Source: Costus lasius
Taxonomy: Eukaryota; Streptophyta; Magnoliopsida; Zingiberales; Costaceae
Direction of reading: 5' to 3'
Length of the DNA stretch: 64,000 nucleotides
NCBI GenBank assembly: GCA_027563935.2
Contig: CM050450.1
Span: forward strand, 32,227,439-32,291,438
In this document: positions 11,564-22,540 of the stretch, piece by piece
Position numbering within the stretch: the first letter of the stretch is position 1
Layout: each line of letters opens with the position of its first letter
Made by a program: the position numbers and the translations under genes
Notes under the pieces: model-generated
What the model was told of the DNA's origin: nothing
The model's database searches: none
The model's input: only the letters and a program-made list of their open reading frames with translations

Positions 11564-13259
11564 TGTTGGGGTATGCCCTTAAGGCTAATGTTTGAGGCCT
11601 TGGGATTCTATCCGTACCATGTATATATAAACTCTTATGTTTATAAAGGCAATGGTTGTTATTCAGTATGTTACATTGTCTGCTGCAATAAGTGTGCTTC
11701 TGAATAATATCTCAATGCTGTTCAGCTAGGCTGACATGCTGTAATGTCCTTAGTCGAGATATCTTGGTGAACATGAGACAGCCTTGATATGATTGAGACT
11801 AATATGTGTTCTAATCTTATAGGATGCTTCGAGCATGGAATAAGATGTAGACTCATGAGTACATTGGATGTACTGGACAGACCCTACTAGGATATTCAAT
11901 TGCTTGTCACAATGTGAATAATCCTTGTTTGCAACAAGTGGCACATGTCCTTTGACTTGAGATCACTTGTGTTTCTAAATGATGATTGTCATTGTTTTGA
12001 GGTAGTTCAATATCATTTGAAACATAATGATTATAGACTATCTTGGATGATGATCATGAGTCAGGTTAGGACACTAGTGATAGATACAGGATTGCCGTCT
12101 CCTTGTTTAAGGAGTGTAATGTTCTAAAGGGGCCCCCTGAATGAGATGATTGAGAAAGTGTATGGCCATACCCAGGTGACTATGTTCATCTGATCTAATC
12201 ATGCTCATCATATTGGAGCCACAGGCTTGACACGCTTGTCCAATAAGAACATCCAATGGCAAAGGAAACATGCATGCCTCGTGAAGTTGATTCACTCTTG
12301 TGCTGTGGTTTGGGTGGAGTCTTGGAAGACTCTTTCCTTTACATCGGGAGACAGTGATGTGTTGCTAGATACCCCTCACTGATCGTGATAACGTAAGTTA
12401 TCGTTACCGACATCTAAAGGAAACCCTCAGGGTCGCACAATTTGATGATATGGCTTACTTAAGTCAGATCGTGTGGACTGAATTGTTTGGGTTCAGTTTA
12501 AAGGGATATAGACTCTGATTGTAAGTGAGATCTGGTCTAATCATGTTTGATTGATTAGGGCTTGAGATCGGTAAGCTTCGATCGAGAGAGATGATGCTAG
12601 ATCGGTAAGATCAGGAGCATCAAAGAGATGAACGGTTAGATCTGGAACCTTAGGGTTTACTATGGTCTAGACCAAATGGCTTGGGCTATTTTGATTTGGT
12701 TTATGAACCAAATTCGATTGGGACGTTTTGGCTTGAACCGGTTCACAAAGGTGAACGCTTGGTTCAATGCTAGTATGCGTTTTTGGGTTGGCATGAGCGC
12801 ATGGCTTAATGATGTTCCATTTTTGGAATGTCTTCAATGCCGATTCCTCTCAACGCCAAAACGCAAATACGTTCCCCTCTTCTCGTGTGGAAAAACTTGC
12901 ACTCTCATGTAGAGGAGGTTGACGAGGAAGAGAGGCTTTGGACAAGAAGCTCTCGGCCAAGAAGGAGACATCTCATCCCTTCCATACGACAAGTACCTTT
13001 GAAGAACCTTGCTAGCACAAGGATCTCAAAGAGTGGCCGACTTCATCTTGTGTGCGCGCCGTTTGGAGGAGATCTATTTTGTTCTCTTGCTTCCAAGTCG
13101 TCACCCACACAATGGCTATGGTATGATCTTATTTGGTTAAGTTGATCATATGCTCTTACTTGCGATCCTATGAAACCCTTGCATCCGCTGCAAAATTTTC
13201 AATGTGCCCCCATTTAGGGTTTCACCCCCTTGCGCTCCCCCTTGAAGGGGACCTTTTCA
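11564..13259 (+). repeat. 5' LTR of copia A
   Basis: 1696 bp, from TGTTGGGGTATGCCC to GGGGACCTTTTCA. Nearly identical to 18064-19760 and clearly related to the LTRs of B and C. TATATATAAAC at about 11621 is only 60 bp from the left edge, so I do not call it the promoter. Confidence 0.95.
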
Positions 13260-13261
13260 AT

Positions 13262-13273
13262 TGGTATCAGAGC
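13262..13273 (+). other. Primer binding site of copia A (tRNA-iMet)
   Basis: TGGTATCAGAGC, the perfect complement of the plant initiator tRNA-Met 3' end, two bases after the LTR. Confidence 0.95.
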
Positions 13274-14277
13274 ATGTTTTCGGTATGAAGCTTATGATTG
13301 CTTGATGCTTTGTGATCCATGTTTTAGTTGTATAGATCTAGGCTTATGATCATGCGAAAGGGTTACATGCATGTTTATCTGCGCAAATATGAAGTATGTC
13401 ACTCTTGGCGCATGTATTGGCGCATGTTAATGTTTTGTCACAAACCTACATCACTTGCGCGCTCACCTAGATCTATGCCCTTGCTATAAACCCTTAGACG
13501 GGTTAGTAGGGTTGAAATCATCTTCTAAGATGGATCCAAATAGTCTGATCAGACCATCTGACAGCCTAGATGGGTTGACCAGATAGCACCTGTGCGCAAG
13601 CACGAGGTGGCTATAGGTCGACTGCATCAAGGGCGTGTAGCGAGGTCTGGTTGAGACAACCATTGAACGCGCATGAGTTAGGCCCGGGGTCACACCCGCT
13701 TGCTAGAACTCATGAAGGCAGTTCAGCCCTTGGCGCATGCATGGTTGACCATTAGGTCAACTCAAGTCAGTTAGGACTTGGTGCATGCAAGGGCAGTGGA
13801 TCTGACTAGATATGATGAGTGGATCCCTATTGATGTACCGTTGTAAGGTAGTAGGGGAAATAAGACAAATAAAATTGATTCCGATGGGATTTTGAAAAAT
13901 TTTATTTTGTTGATGGATCACATGTTGATTTGATGCCATGTGCTTGTTTATTTCATCTTGTGTGGGTTGCCCTTTTATTGTGTGCTGTGCTGGGGCCTGC
14001 GTGCCTGGAATAAAATTGTAAATTAATATTATTGTGATCTGTGCATCACTTTTAAATTAATTTATAAAATGTAATTGACCTGCGAGTCAATCTTGTCTAG
14101 ATAGATTAAAATGTACTTTTAATCAGACAAGAGCTCAAAGCACACATGGATGAGGCGCTTGCAGCTTGAGGCTTGACCAGGTGGGAAGTCTAGGGTTTGA
14201 CCCTAGGACAGGCGCATATACCTGGTGGGGGCACCTGAGTTGCAAAGGGCGCTTGGGGGAAACTGTATGTCCTCGAG
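13274..14277 (+). other. Leader of copia A (truncated)
   Basis: Untranslated leader matching 53126-54113 of C, then an abrupt jump at GCGCTTGGG / GGAAACTG (about 14250) to sequence within gag. It retains the hairpin-forming TAGGGTTTGACCCTA module at about 14190-14206 but lacks the two bulged hairpins present in B and C. Confidence 0.8.
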
Positions 14278-17200
14278 ATGGCTATACCGCCTCAACCCGC
14301 TGCGAACGCCGCAAGGGCGGTTCGCGATGCCTATGAAAAGCATGTCAATGATAGCATTGATGTCGCTTGCCTGATGCTAGCGTCTATGACGCCACCGCTG
14401 CAGCGTCAGCATGAGGATATGTCTGCTATAGAAATTATAGCAAACCTCAAGATGCTGTATGCTGCACAGGCGAGGACTGAACGCTATAATCTGACCAAGC
14501 TTTTCTTTCAGAGCAAACTGGCTGAAGGGAGTCCAGTGGGAGCTCATGTGCTCAAGATGATTGGGCACAAGGAGGCTCTAGAGAAACTGGGGCATACCAT
14601 CAACCAGGAGCTTGCTGTAGACATTATTCTGCAGTCTCTCCCGACCTCTTTCGATGCGTTCATTATTAATTTTAATATGAACAAGATCGACTGTACTCCG
14701 GCAGAGTTGCTGAATATGCTCTTGACTACGGAGGAGACTCTGAAGGGAAAGCCTTCAACCTCTGTCTTGATGTTCCCCTCCAGGAACAAGAAGAAGGGGA
14801 AGAAGGGCAAAGCCCCTGTCAAGAACTACAGTAAGGCTCTGAAACAGAAGGTGAAGCGGTCAAAGGACAACAGATGTTTCCACTGTGGCCAGCTGGGTCA
14901 CTGGAAAAAGGACTGTAAAGCGCTCCAAGGAGACAAGAAGGGAAGCATAGCTTCTGGCTCAGGTATATTTGTGACTGAGGTCATGATATCTTCTTCTTCT
15001 ATTTCATGGGTGTTGGACACTGCATGTGGAGTTCACATTTGTTCAAATGTACAGGAACTCAAGAGAAGAAGACAGGTGGGACAGCATGAGGTGGACCTAC
15101 GAGTTGGAAACGGGGCACGGGTTGCTGCTGTTGCTGTAGGGGATTATTACATCTCATTACCATCTGGCATTGTATTAGAATTAAACAATTGTTACTTTGT
15201 ACCCAGTATTACCAAAAATATTATCTCTATTCCTGCTCTTGTCAGGAAAGGGTTTTCCTTTGAATGCAAGATTTCAAAGTGTTATCTTACTCTTGATAAT
15301 ATTGTTTATGCTACTGGTTCAATTAACAATGGGTTATTCATGTTGGACATGGAATATTCTATACAAAACATTGATAATAAGAAAGCCAAGTATGCTGATG
15401 ACAGCACCTTGCTATGGCATAGTCGTTTAGGCCATATTAACAAGAAACGCATTAAGCGGTTGCATGATCATGGACTGCTGGGATCATTCTCCTATGAGGA
15501 GATTGATACATGCAAAGCTTGTTTAATGGGTAAAATGACGAAGGCTCCTTTTCCTCACAAAGGTCAAAGGGCTTCAGGTTTACTTGACCTTATACACAGT
15601 GATGTGTGTGGGCCATTTAGTAAACATGCCAGAGGTGGCTATTCATACTTCATTACCTTCACTGATGATTTCAGTAGGTATGGATATGTCTATCTAATGA
15701 GACATAAGAGTGAATCTTTTGACAAGTTCAAAGAGTTCAAAAATGAAGTACAGAATCAGCTAGGCCGAAATATCAAGGCACTTCGTTCTGATCGAGGTGG
15801 TGAATACCTAAGTCGAGAGTTTATTGACTATCTGAAGGAGTGTGGGATTATCTCACAGCTCACTCCGCCAGGAACACGGCAATGGAATGGTGTGTCCGAG
15901 AGGAGGAACAGAACCTTACTAGATATGGTTCGTTCTATGATGAGTCAGGCTACTCTACCTTACTCCTTTTGGGGATTTGCACTGGAAACAGCTGCAAAGG
16001 TACTAAACCGAGTGCCATCCAAGGCAGTTTCTAAGACTCCATATGAGTTATGGTATGGGAAACAGCCTAGCTTGACATTTGTTAAGATCTGGGGTTGCGA
16101 GGCTTATGTCAAAAAGCTCGCCTCTGGGAAACTAGAGAGCAGATCTGAGAAATGTATCTTTGTCGGTTACCCTAAGGAAACTAAGGGTTATTATTTCTAC
16201 GATCCCAAAGAGAACAAAGTATTTGTTGCTCGGACGGCAGTTTTTCTTGAGAAGGAGTTTCTTCTGCAAGAAGCCAGTGGGAGAGAAATAAAGCTGGATG
16301 AGAATCCAGAGGAAGGACAAAGTAGTCAAGCACAGTTGGATGAGCCTGAGCCGGTAGAACAGGTTATTGAACAACCTGAGGCTCAGATATCACGGGAACC
16401 GCGAAGATCGGGAAGGATCCGTCGACAGCCTGAGCGCTATGACGGAGTCTACATCATTGATAATGATGAACCCCTCACTTATGCGGATGCGGCCAGTGGA
16501 CCGGAGTCAGCGAGATGGCTTGAAGCTATGCGAGCTGAGATGGACTCCATGTCAGATAACCAAGTCTGGGATTTGGTTGATCCGCCTCCGGGAGTAATCC
16601 CTATAGGCTGTAAATGGATCTTCAAGAAGAAGATTGACATGGATGGTAACGTGGTTACCTATAAAGGCAGGCTAGTTGCGAAAGATTTCAAACAAATCTA
16701 CGGGATAGATTATGATGAAACTTTCTCTCCTGTAGCCATGTTCAAGTCTATTCGGATTCTTTTCGCGATAGCAGCATATTATGATTATGAGATCTGGCAA
16801 ATGGATGTGAAGACAGCTTTCCTTAATGGAAATCTGGATGAGGATGTGTATATGACACAACCAGAAGGTTTCACTAATCCATCAGATCGTCATAAAATAT
16901 GCAAGTTAAAGAAGTCCATTTATGGACTTAAGCAAGCATCTAGAAGCTGGAATATTCGTTTTGATGAATCAATCTCTGAGTTTGGTTTCATCAAGAATGA
17001 AGATGACCCGTGTGTATATAAGAGGTTTAGTGGGAGCGTGATTACTTTCCTAGTCCTCTACGTCGATGATATCTTAATCATTGGAAACGATATTCCTGAA
17101 CTGCATGCTGTTAAAGCATGGTTAGGAAAATGTTTCCAGATGAAAGATCTAGGAGAAGCAGCCAATGTATTAGGTGTGAAGATCTACAGGGATAGGTCTA

Positions 17201-18042
17201 AGAGGCTTCTCGGGCTGTGCCAGAGTACTTACATCGATAAAGTCCTGGAGAGATTCCATTTAGAGAATTCTAAAAGAGGATATCTTCCAGTCAGACATGG
17301 TCTGAATCTTTCAAAGAGTCAGTGTCCACAAACACAGACTGAGAAAGATGAAATGGACAATACGCCTTATGCTTCGGCTATTGGGTCCATAATGTATGCG
17401 ATGTTGTGTACTCGCCCAGACGTCGCTTACGGGTTAAGCGTGACCAGTCGGTTCCAAAGTAATCCAAGTCAGGCACACTGGATTGCGGTCAAGAACATTT
17501 TAAAATATCTGCGGAGGACCAAAGATATGTTCTTGACATATGGTGGTCAGGAAGAACTCAGTATTGAAGGATATACTGACGCTTCATTCCAGTCGGACCA
17601 GGATGATTTCCGATCGCAATCAGGCTATGTCTTTAGCTTGAATGGAGGAGCAGTGGTGTGGAAAAGTTTCAAACAGTCTACTATTGCTGATTCCACAACA
17701 GAAGCCGAGTATGTTGCAGCCTCGGAAGCATCCAAGGAGGCAGTGTGGATTCGTAAGTTCGTTCAAGAACTTGGTGTTGTTCCTTCGAGTGCAGATCCTT
17801 TGGTTATCTTCTGTGATAACACTGGAGCAATAGCACAAGCAAAGGAACCACGGTCGCACCAGAAGTCCAAGCACATACAGAGGAGGTTTCACTTGATCCG
17901 GGAGATCATTGATCATGGCGAGATCAAAATTTGCAAGGTTCATACAGATGACAATCTGGCTGACCCGCTTACCAAGCCTCTGGCGCAGCAGAAGCATGAG
18001 AAGCACTGTAATAATATGGGTTTGAGATTTCTCAACCATTAA
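14278..18042 (+). CDS. Copia Gag-Pol polyprotein, N-terminally truncated
   Basis: A 1254-residue single-frame copia polyprotein. Order: Gag; CCHC zinc knuckle CFHCGQLGHWKKDC (residues 200-213); protease with WVLDTACGVHIC (Asp247); GAG-pre-integrase WHSRLGH and CKAC; integrase with Asp442, Asp505 and Glu541 (D-x35-E); chromo-less linker; reverse transcriptase with MDVKTAFLNG (842-851) and YVDD (928-931); RNase H with Asp1101, Glu1142 and Asp1180; end at LADPLTKPL. This is the copia order (integrase before RT). The ATG lies where B and C have ACG (Thr41), so about 40 N-terminal Gag residues are missing. Conserved positions differ from B and C: VAKDFKQ for VAKGFKQ in RT, and GTRQWNG for GTPQWNG in integrase. 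Probably expressed as one polyprotein cut by the protease, if expressed at all. Confidence 0.92.
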   Translation: MAIPPQPAANAARAVRDAYEKHVNDSIDVACLMLASMTPPLQRQHEDMSAIEIIANLKMLYAAQARTERYNLTKLFFQSKLAEGSPVGAHVLKMIGHKEALEKLGHTINQELAVDIILQSLPTSFDAFIINFNMNKIDCTPAELLNMLLTTEETLKGKPSTSVLMFPSRNKKKGKKGKAPVKNYSKALKQKVKRSKDNRCFHCGQLGHWKKDCKALQGDKKGSIASGSGIFVTEVMISSSSISWVLDTACGVHICSNVQELKRRRQVGQHEVDLRVGNGARVAAVAVGDYYISLPSGIVLELNNCYFVPSITKNIISIPALVRKGFSFECKISKCYLTLDNIVYATGSINNGLFMLDMEYSIQNIDNKKAKYADDSTLLWHSRLGHINKKRIKRLHDHGLLGSFSYEEIDTCKACLMGKMTKAPFPHKGQRASGLLDLIHSDVCGPFSKHARGGYSYFITFTDDFSRYGYVYLMRHKSESFDKFKEFKNEVQNQLGRNIKALRSDRGGEYLSREFIDYLKECGIISQLTPPGTRQWNGVSERRNRTLLDMVRSMMSQATLPYSFWGFALETAAKVLNRVPSKAVSKTPYELWYGKQPSLTFVKIWGCEAYVKKLASGKLESRSEKCIFVGYPKETKGYYFYDPKENKVFVARTAVFLEKEFLLQEASGREIKLDENPEEGQSSQAQLDEPEPVEQVIEQPEAQISREPRRSGRIRRQPERYDGVYIIDNDEPLTYADAASGPESARWLEAMRAEMDSMSDNQVWDLVDPPPGVIPIGCKWIFKKKIDMDGNVVTYKGRLVAKDFKQIYGIDYDETFSPVAMFKSIRILFAIAAYYDYEIWQMDVKTAFLNGNLDEDVYMTQPEGFTNPSDRHKICKLKKSIYGLKQASRSWNIRFDESISEFGFIKNEDDPCVYKRFSGSVITFLVLYVDDILIIGNDIPELHAVKAWLGKCFQMKDLGEAANVLGVKIYRDRSKRLLGLCQSTYIDKVLERFHLENSKRGYLPVRHGLNLSKSQCPQTQTEKDEMDNTPYASAIGSIMYAMLCTRPDVAYGLSVTSRFQSNPSQAHWIAVKNILKYLRRTKDMFLTYGGQEELSIEGYTDASFQSDQDDFRSQSGYVFSLNGGAVVWKSFKQSTIADSTTEAEYVAASEASKEAVWIRKFVQELGVVPSSADPLVIFCDNTGAIAQAKEPRSHQKSKHIQRRFHLIREIIDHGEIKICKVHTDDNLADPLTKPLAQQKHEKHCNNMGLRFLNH

Positions 18043-18052
18043 GATTAAGTGC

Positions 18053-18063
18053 AAGTGGGAGAT
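18053..18063 (+). other. Polypurine tract of copia A
   Basis: AAGTGGGAGAT directly before the 3' LTR, ten bases after the stop codon. The same tract is at 46401-46411 (B), 58832-58842 (C) and, reversed, 33098-33108 (D). Confidence 0.9.
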
Positions 18064-19760
18064 TGTTGGGGTATGCCCTTAAGGCTAATGTTTGAGGCCT
18101 TGGGATTCTATCCGTATCATGTATATATAAACTCTTATGTTTATAAAGGCAATGGTTGTTATTCAGTATGTTACATTGTCTGCTGCAATAAGTGTGCTTC
18201 TGAATAATGTCTCATTGCTGTTCAGCTAGGCTGACATGCTGTAATGTCCTTAGTCGAGATATCTTGGTGAACATGAGACAGCCTTGATATGATTGAGACT
18301 AATATGTGTTCTAATCTTATAGGATGCTTCGAGCATGGAATAAGATGTAGACTCATGGGTACATTGGATGTACTGGACAGACCCTACTAGGATATTCAAT
18401 TGCTTGTCACAATGTGAATAATCCTTGTTTGCAACAAGTGGCACATGTCCTTTGACTTGAGATCACTTGTGTTTCTAAATGATGATTGTCATTGTTTTGA
18501 GGTAGTTCAATATCATTTGAAACATAATGATTATAGACTATCTTGGATGATGATCATGAGTCAGGTTAGGACACTAGTGATAGATACAGGATTGCCGTCT
18601 CCTTGTTTAAGGAGTGTGATGTTCTAAAGGGGCCCCCCTGAATGAGATGATTGAGAAAGTGTATGGCCATACCCAGGTGACTATGTTCATCTGATCTAAT
18701 CATGCTCATCATATTGGAGCCACAGGCTTGACACGCTTGTCCAATAAGAACATCCAGTGGCAAAGGAAACATGCATGCCTCGTGAAGTTGATTCACTCTT
18801 GTGCTGTGGTTTGGGTGGAGTCTTGGAAGACTCTTTCCTTTACATCGGGAGACAGTGATGTGTTGCTAGATACCTCTCACTGATCGTGATAACGTAAGTT
18901 ATCGTTACCGACATCTAAAGGAAACCCTCAGGGTCGCACAATTTGATGATATGGCTTACTTAAGTCAGATCGTGTGGACTGAATTGTTTGGGTTCAGTTT
19001 AAAGGGATATAGACTCTGATTGTAAGTGAGATCTGGTCTGATCATGTTTGATTGATTAGGGCTTGAGATCGGTAAGCTTCGATCGAGAGAGATGATGCTA
19101 GATCGGTAAGATCAGGAGCATCAAAGAGATGAACGGTTAGATCTGGAACCTTAGGGTTTACTATGGTCTAGACCAAATGGCTTGGGCTATTTTGATTTGG
19201 TTTATGAACCAAATTCGATTGGGACGTTTTGGCTTGAACCGGTTCACAAAGGTGAACGCTTGGTTCAATGCTAGTATGCGTTTTTGGGTTGGCATGAGCG
19301 CATGGCTTAATGATGTTCCATTTTTGGAATGTCTTCAATGCCGATTCCTCTCAACGCCAAAACGCAAATACGTTCCCCTCTTCTCGTGTGGAAAAACTTG
19401 CACTCTCGTGTAGAGGAGGTTGACGAGGAAGAGAGGCTTTGGACAAGAAGCTCTCGGCCAAGAAGGAGACATCTCATCCCTTCCATACGACAAGTACCTT
19501 TGAAGAACCTTGCTAGCACAAGGATCTCAAAGAGTGGCCGACTTCATCTTGTGTGCGCGCCGTTTGGAGGAGATCTATTTTGTTCTCTTGCTTCCAAGTC
19601 GTCACCCACACAATGGCTATGGTATGATCTTATTTGGTTAAGTTGATCATATGCTCTTACTTGCGATCCTATGAAACCCTTGCATCCGCTGCAAAATTTT
19701 CAATGTGCCCCCATTTAGGGTTTCACCCCCTTGCGCTCCCCCTTGAAGGGGACCTTTTCA
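18064..19760 (+). repeat. 3' LTR of copia A
   Basis: 1697 bp, TGTTGGGG to TTTTCA. It differs from the 5' LTR at about nine substitutions and one single-base indel by eye. Confidence 0.95.
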
Positions 19761-19765
19761 TGTTG

Positions 19766-20226
19766 CCCCGAGATCACAGCCCAAAACTCCTGATTGCTGC
19801 CCTCGCACAAAGTAAGGCGAGTACCATCCTCGAGAAATCTATATATCTGATTAATATGCAACAGCATGAGGATGTGATCTTGATTTTCCAACCAGAAAGA
19901 TACGGTCCCATCGTCGTCAACGTTGTTGTTTACGTCGACCTCGAGGGATGACATAAACTCCAGAGTAATAGAGACGTATGTTGGTGAGACCGTCCGGAAG
20001 AACTACTCCCACCCTATCTGCTGGAACATCAAAAAGACGTCATCGGAAATCCCAAAGTAGATAAGGCACTGTGGTCAAGATTGACAACCTGTTGGGACTC
20101 CAAAAGATCGTAACGTGCCTTCTGTGTAGCGTCGCGAAAGATTATCCCATATTAATTACGTTCCTCTTCCACAGTTAGCCGCTTGGAGGTGGACTTCCTT
20201 GCTACAATCTTCTTGTGGCCAGACAT
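19766..20226 (-). pseudogene. Athila-type 3' ORF remnant of H, N-terminal part
   Basis: On the minus strand a start at 20226-20224 (MSGHKKIVARKSTSKR) begins a basic N-terminus. Frameshifts and stops then lead to a piece with FWLENQDHILML and LTLCEGSNQEFWAVISGQ, up to the copia A insertion. The pattern (short basic start, LGF-type core, FWxxI) fits the 'putative plant transposon protein' of Athila-like Gypsy elements. The remainder is at 10820-11563. An apparent 79-codon frame here (19954-19715) is a chimera that runs into the LTR of A and is not a natural protein. Confidence 0.6.
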
Positions 20227-20700
20227 TGTGTGTATGGAGCTAGAGCTTGAAAGAGCTGGTGCAAATGGAAGACGTGGAGCACGCTAAGAGGTGGCGGCGG
20301 CAAGGTCTGAAGAGCTAGCGGCGGCCGGAGGTGGCAAAGCGGGCAGACACAGATGAAGAGCAAAAGATCACAGATCTGGAAAACTGAACCAAATCTAGAG
20401 GACCGAAGGCAGTAGGAAGTCGAGAGAGGTGGTGGCCTAAGGCGTAGAAGGCTGGAGGAGCTATCGGCTGTGAAATCTGGTGGCATGCGGCGGAGATCTG
20501 CTAAAGACAGTAGAATCTAGCAGAAAAAGGGGATCTCACCCAGAAAAACAGATCTGAGAGTTTGCTAGGTGGTGGAGGGTGTTGCTGGAACTTAGGACTG
20601 CGGTGGAGGGAAGATTCAGAGAGATTCCGAGCTTGGAGGCGATGAGAAGAGGTGGTGGCGGCATAGAGAATGGGCGTGAACCCTAGGTTCCACCGTTGTA
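20227..20700 (-). other. Region upstream of the H 3' ORF
   Basis: About 470 bp, rich in CT on the minus strand. Open frames of 80-95 codons are low-complexity and unsupported. It is likely the untranslated region in front of the 3' ORF. Confidence 0.4.
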
Positions 20701-21110
20701 TCCGCTTATAGGCAGAGAAGATGGATAAAGGCACGACCGTGATGGTGAGCATGGCCCGCCAATGAACATCTCAGCACAGAAATAACTTCAAATGCACGGG
20801 CGTGATGGAAAACACGGCCTAGCCGTTACAGTCTCACCAAAATCCAAACTTCTGAAGCACGAGTGTGAGGATGGTCACGGCCCAGCTGTGACAAGCTCGG
20901 CGAAAATCTATGTCCCAAATTCATGGCCGTGACTGAGAACACAGCTCTGCTGTGATGATTGCACAAAAATTTGGTCAGCAATCTTCACAGCCGTGCTTCT
21001 GTACACAGCCTGGTCATGACGGCTTTAGCAAATTCCAAGCTGACATCTACAAGGCAATCACGGATGTGATGGCCATCACGGCCAGGCCGTGAACACTTCG
21101 GCGATGAGTA
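20700..21110. repeat. Dyad-rich imperfect tandem repeat in H 3' region
   Basis: About six degenerate units of 60-70 bp carrying CACGGCCGTGATGG, ATGGTCACGGCC and CATCACGGCCAGGCCGTGA. They closely resemble the units in the H LTR at 6885-7300. The array lies between the post-pol motif and the 3' ORF. Confidence 0.6.
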
Positions 21111-21282
21111 AAAATTCCTTGAAAAATATCAAAAATTTCCATTGTCAATAGGATGCTATTCAATAAATAAAAAATGAAAAATCATGCTAGGGAACATCAC
21201 AAAATAATATCTAAACAAAAATAACTACAACAAATGACAACAATCAACAAATAAAACTATTTAAAGAAATACAATGCAAGAT

Positions 21283-21316
21283 AAATCCTTGGGGTGCCTC
21301 CCAAGAAGCGCTTGTT
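21283..21316 (-). other. Conserved post-pol motif of H
   Basis: The minus strand reads TTTAAACAAGCGCTTCTTGG then GAGGCACCCCAAGG. This motif typically follows the pol stop codon in Athila/Tat Gypsy elements. Here it lies only about 150 bp after the end of the protease-linker frame. Confidence 0.7.
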
Positions 21317-21463
21317 TAAAGGTCTGTAGCTGGACCAATGTCTATGTATCATGGTACGTTTGGTGGATTAGAGGCGAAAGAAATGACATGTAGTTGCCCC
21401 TTTTTTCGTCACCTAAAAATTACACCTATAGAGATGAGCATCATAAATAATAGGTGTATAATA

Positions 21464-22430
21464 TCAAGTGTCCTCAAATAACGTGGTATGTAAAAAAGTT
21501 TTAAATTCAAAGTCATTCTTCCTAGTGCCCTGTAAAGCTTTATCTTCAAGCTTGTCATGTAAAACCCCCTTACAAGCAACGTCTGGGTTTGCACAAAACA
21601 AGTCCACCAAAGTGATCACCTCCTCCCTCTTTGGTTTGGCACAGTCATCAACATCGTTTACATGACACTTTGTCATAGGTTCCAGCTTAGCCCTTGAAAA
21701 ATCGGAAGGCTCTGCTACTATCTCTATGCTACAGCATGAACCTGAAAAAGACAAGTCCGGTATATCAATAGAAAGGTTAAATTCAAAAATAGTCTCACCG
21801 ATGTTCAAAGATAGCTTCCCATTCTTGATAGCTATAATTGCTCCAGTGGTAGCAAGGAAGGGGCGGCCCAATATAAGCGGTAGTCAGGTATTCTCCGACA
21901 TATCCAGGACTATGAAGTCCGCTGGAATAAAGAAATCCCCGACTCTAACGGCACATCGTCCACAATTCCCACTGAGTGGTATATAGAGCCATTAGCGAGC
22001 TGAAGGGCTATGGATGTTGGTTTCAGGCCTCCCAAATCCATATTTTTGAAAAGGGAGAGAGGCATGAGACTAACACTAGCCCCCAAGTCACAAAGTGCTC
22101 TCTCAAAGGAGAAGTTGCTAATTCTACAAGAGATAGAAAAGCTGTCAGGATCTTTAAGCTTTGGAGGTAGCTAATTCTGAACTATTGCACTGTATTGTCC
22201 TGTTAATACTTTGGCCAACTTCTGAGGAAACGGGATAGGTGGCTTGTAAGGTGGAGGAGGAACATAGACTGGTTCTCGCTCGACATCCTTGCCCTGTGTG
22301 TTCTGGGAATACTGAGTGTCTGTCACCAAATCCTCAAACTCTCCAACAACATCATCTCTAGCTGCCATCTGGGGATCGTCCATTTGGGTGCCACTGCATA
22401 TCATAATCGCATTGCAGTGCTTCCTTGGAT
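21464..22430 (-). pseudogene. Gypsy protease region of H
   Basis: Reading from about 22430 down: a proline-rich Gag-protease linker with YVPPPPYKPPIPFPQ (in the piece 22404-22171), then the protease with LCDLGASVSLMPLS and a broken segment leading to MGRPFLATTGAII (piece 21871-21464). The active site DLGAS is the form seen in Athila-like proteases. A linker rich in Asp, Lys and Glu follows to the stop at 21464. At least one stop and one frameshift separate the two pieces. The RT that should follow is absent. Confidence 0.7.
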
Positions 22431-22540
22431 TTGCCTCTGGTTGAGAAGAAAGCTTCCCTAATGGCCTAGAGGATGAAGTAGCTTGTTGAGCAATCTAGGT
22501 CTCAAGCATTTTTGAATGGGTGATCAATGAATCCACCTTT

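Larger units (their letters stand above)
11564..19760 (+). mobile_element. Ty1/copia element A, full length with internal deletion (TSD TGTTG)
   Basis: An 8197-bp copia element with two 1.7-kb LTRs, a tRNA-iMet primer site, one 1254-codon Gag-Pol frame and a polypurine tract. Perfect 5-bp duplications TGTTG flank it (11559-11563 and 19761-19765). The LTRs differ at about ten places by eye, so it is young. Compared with C, about 927 bp are missing between the leader and gag: the sequence equivalent to 54114-55040 of C is absent. It is inserted in the 3' ORF of Gypsy element H. Confidence 0.95.

Noticed and set aside
11750..11944. 64-codon antisense frame repeated in all six copia LTRs (also 18250, 39170, 46594, 51633, 59024)
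   Set aside because: The copies are similar because the LTRs are young duplicates. The frame starts or ends at slightly different points between families and has no recognisable motif.
12828..13145. 105-codon frame in both LTRs of copia A
   Set aside because: It lies within the LTR, ends near the LTR 3' region, has no domain and is not kept in B or C.
19715..19954. 79-codon minus-strand frame
   Set aside because: It crosses the edge of copia A into the LTR; only its first part is the H 3' ORF remnant.
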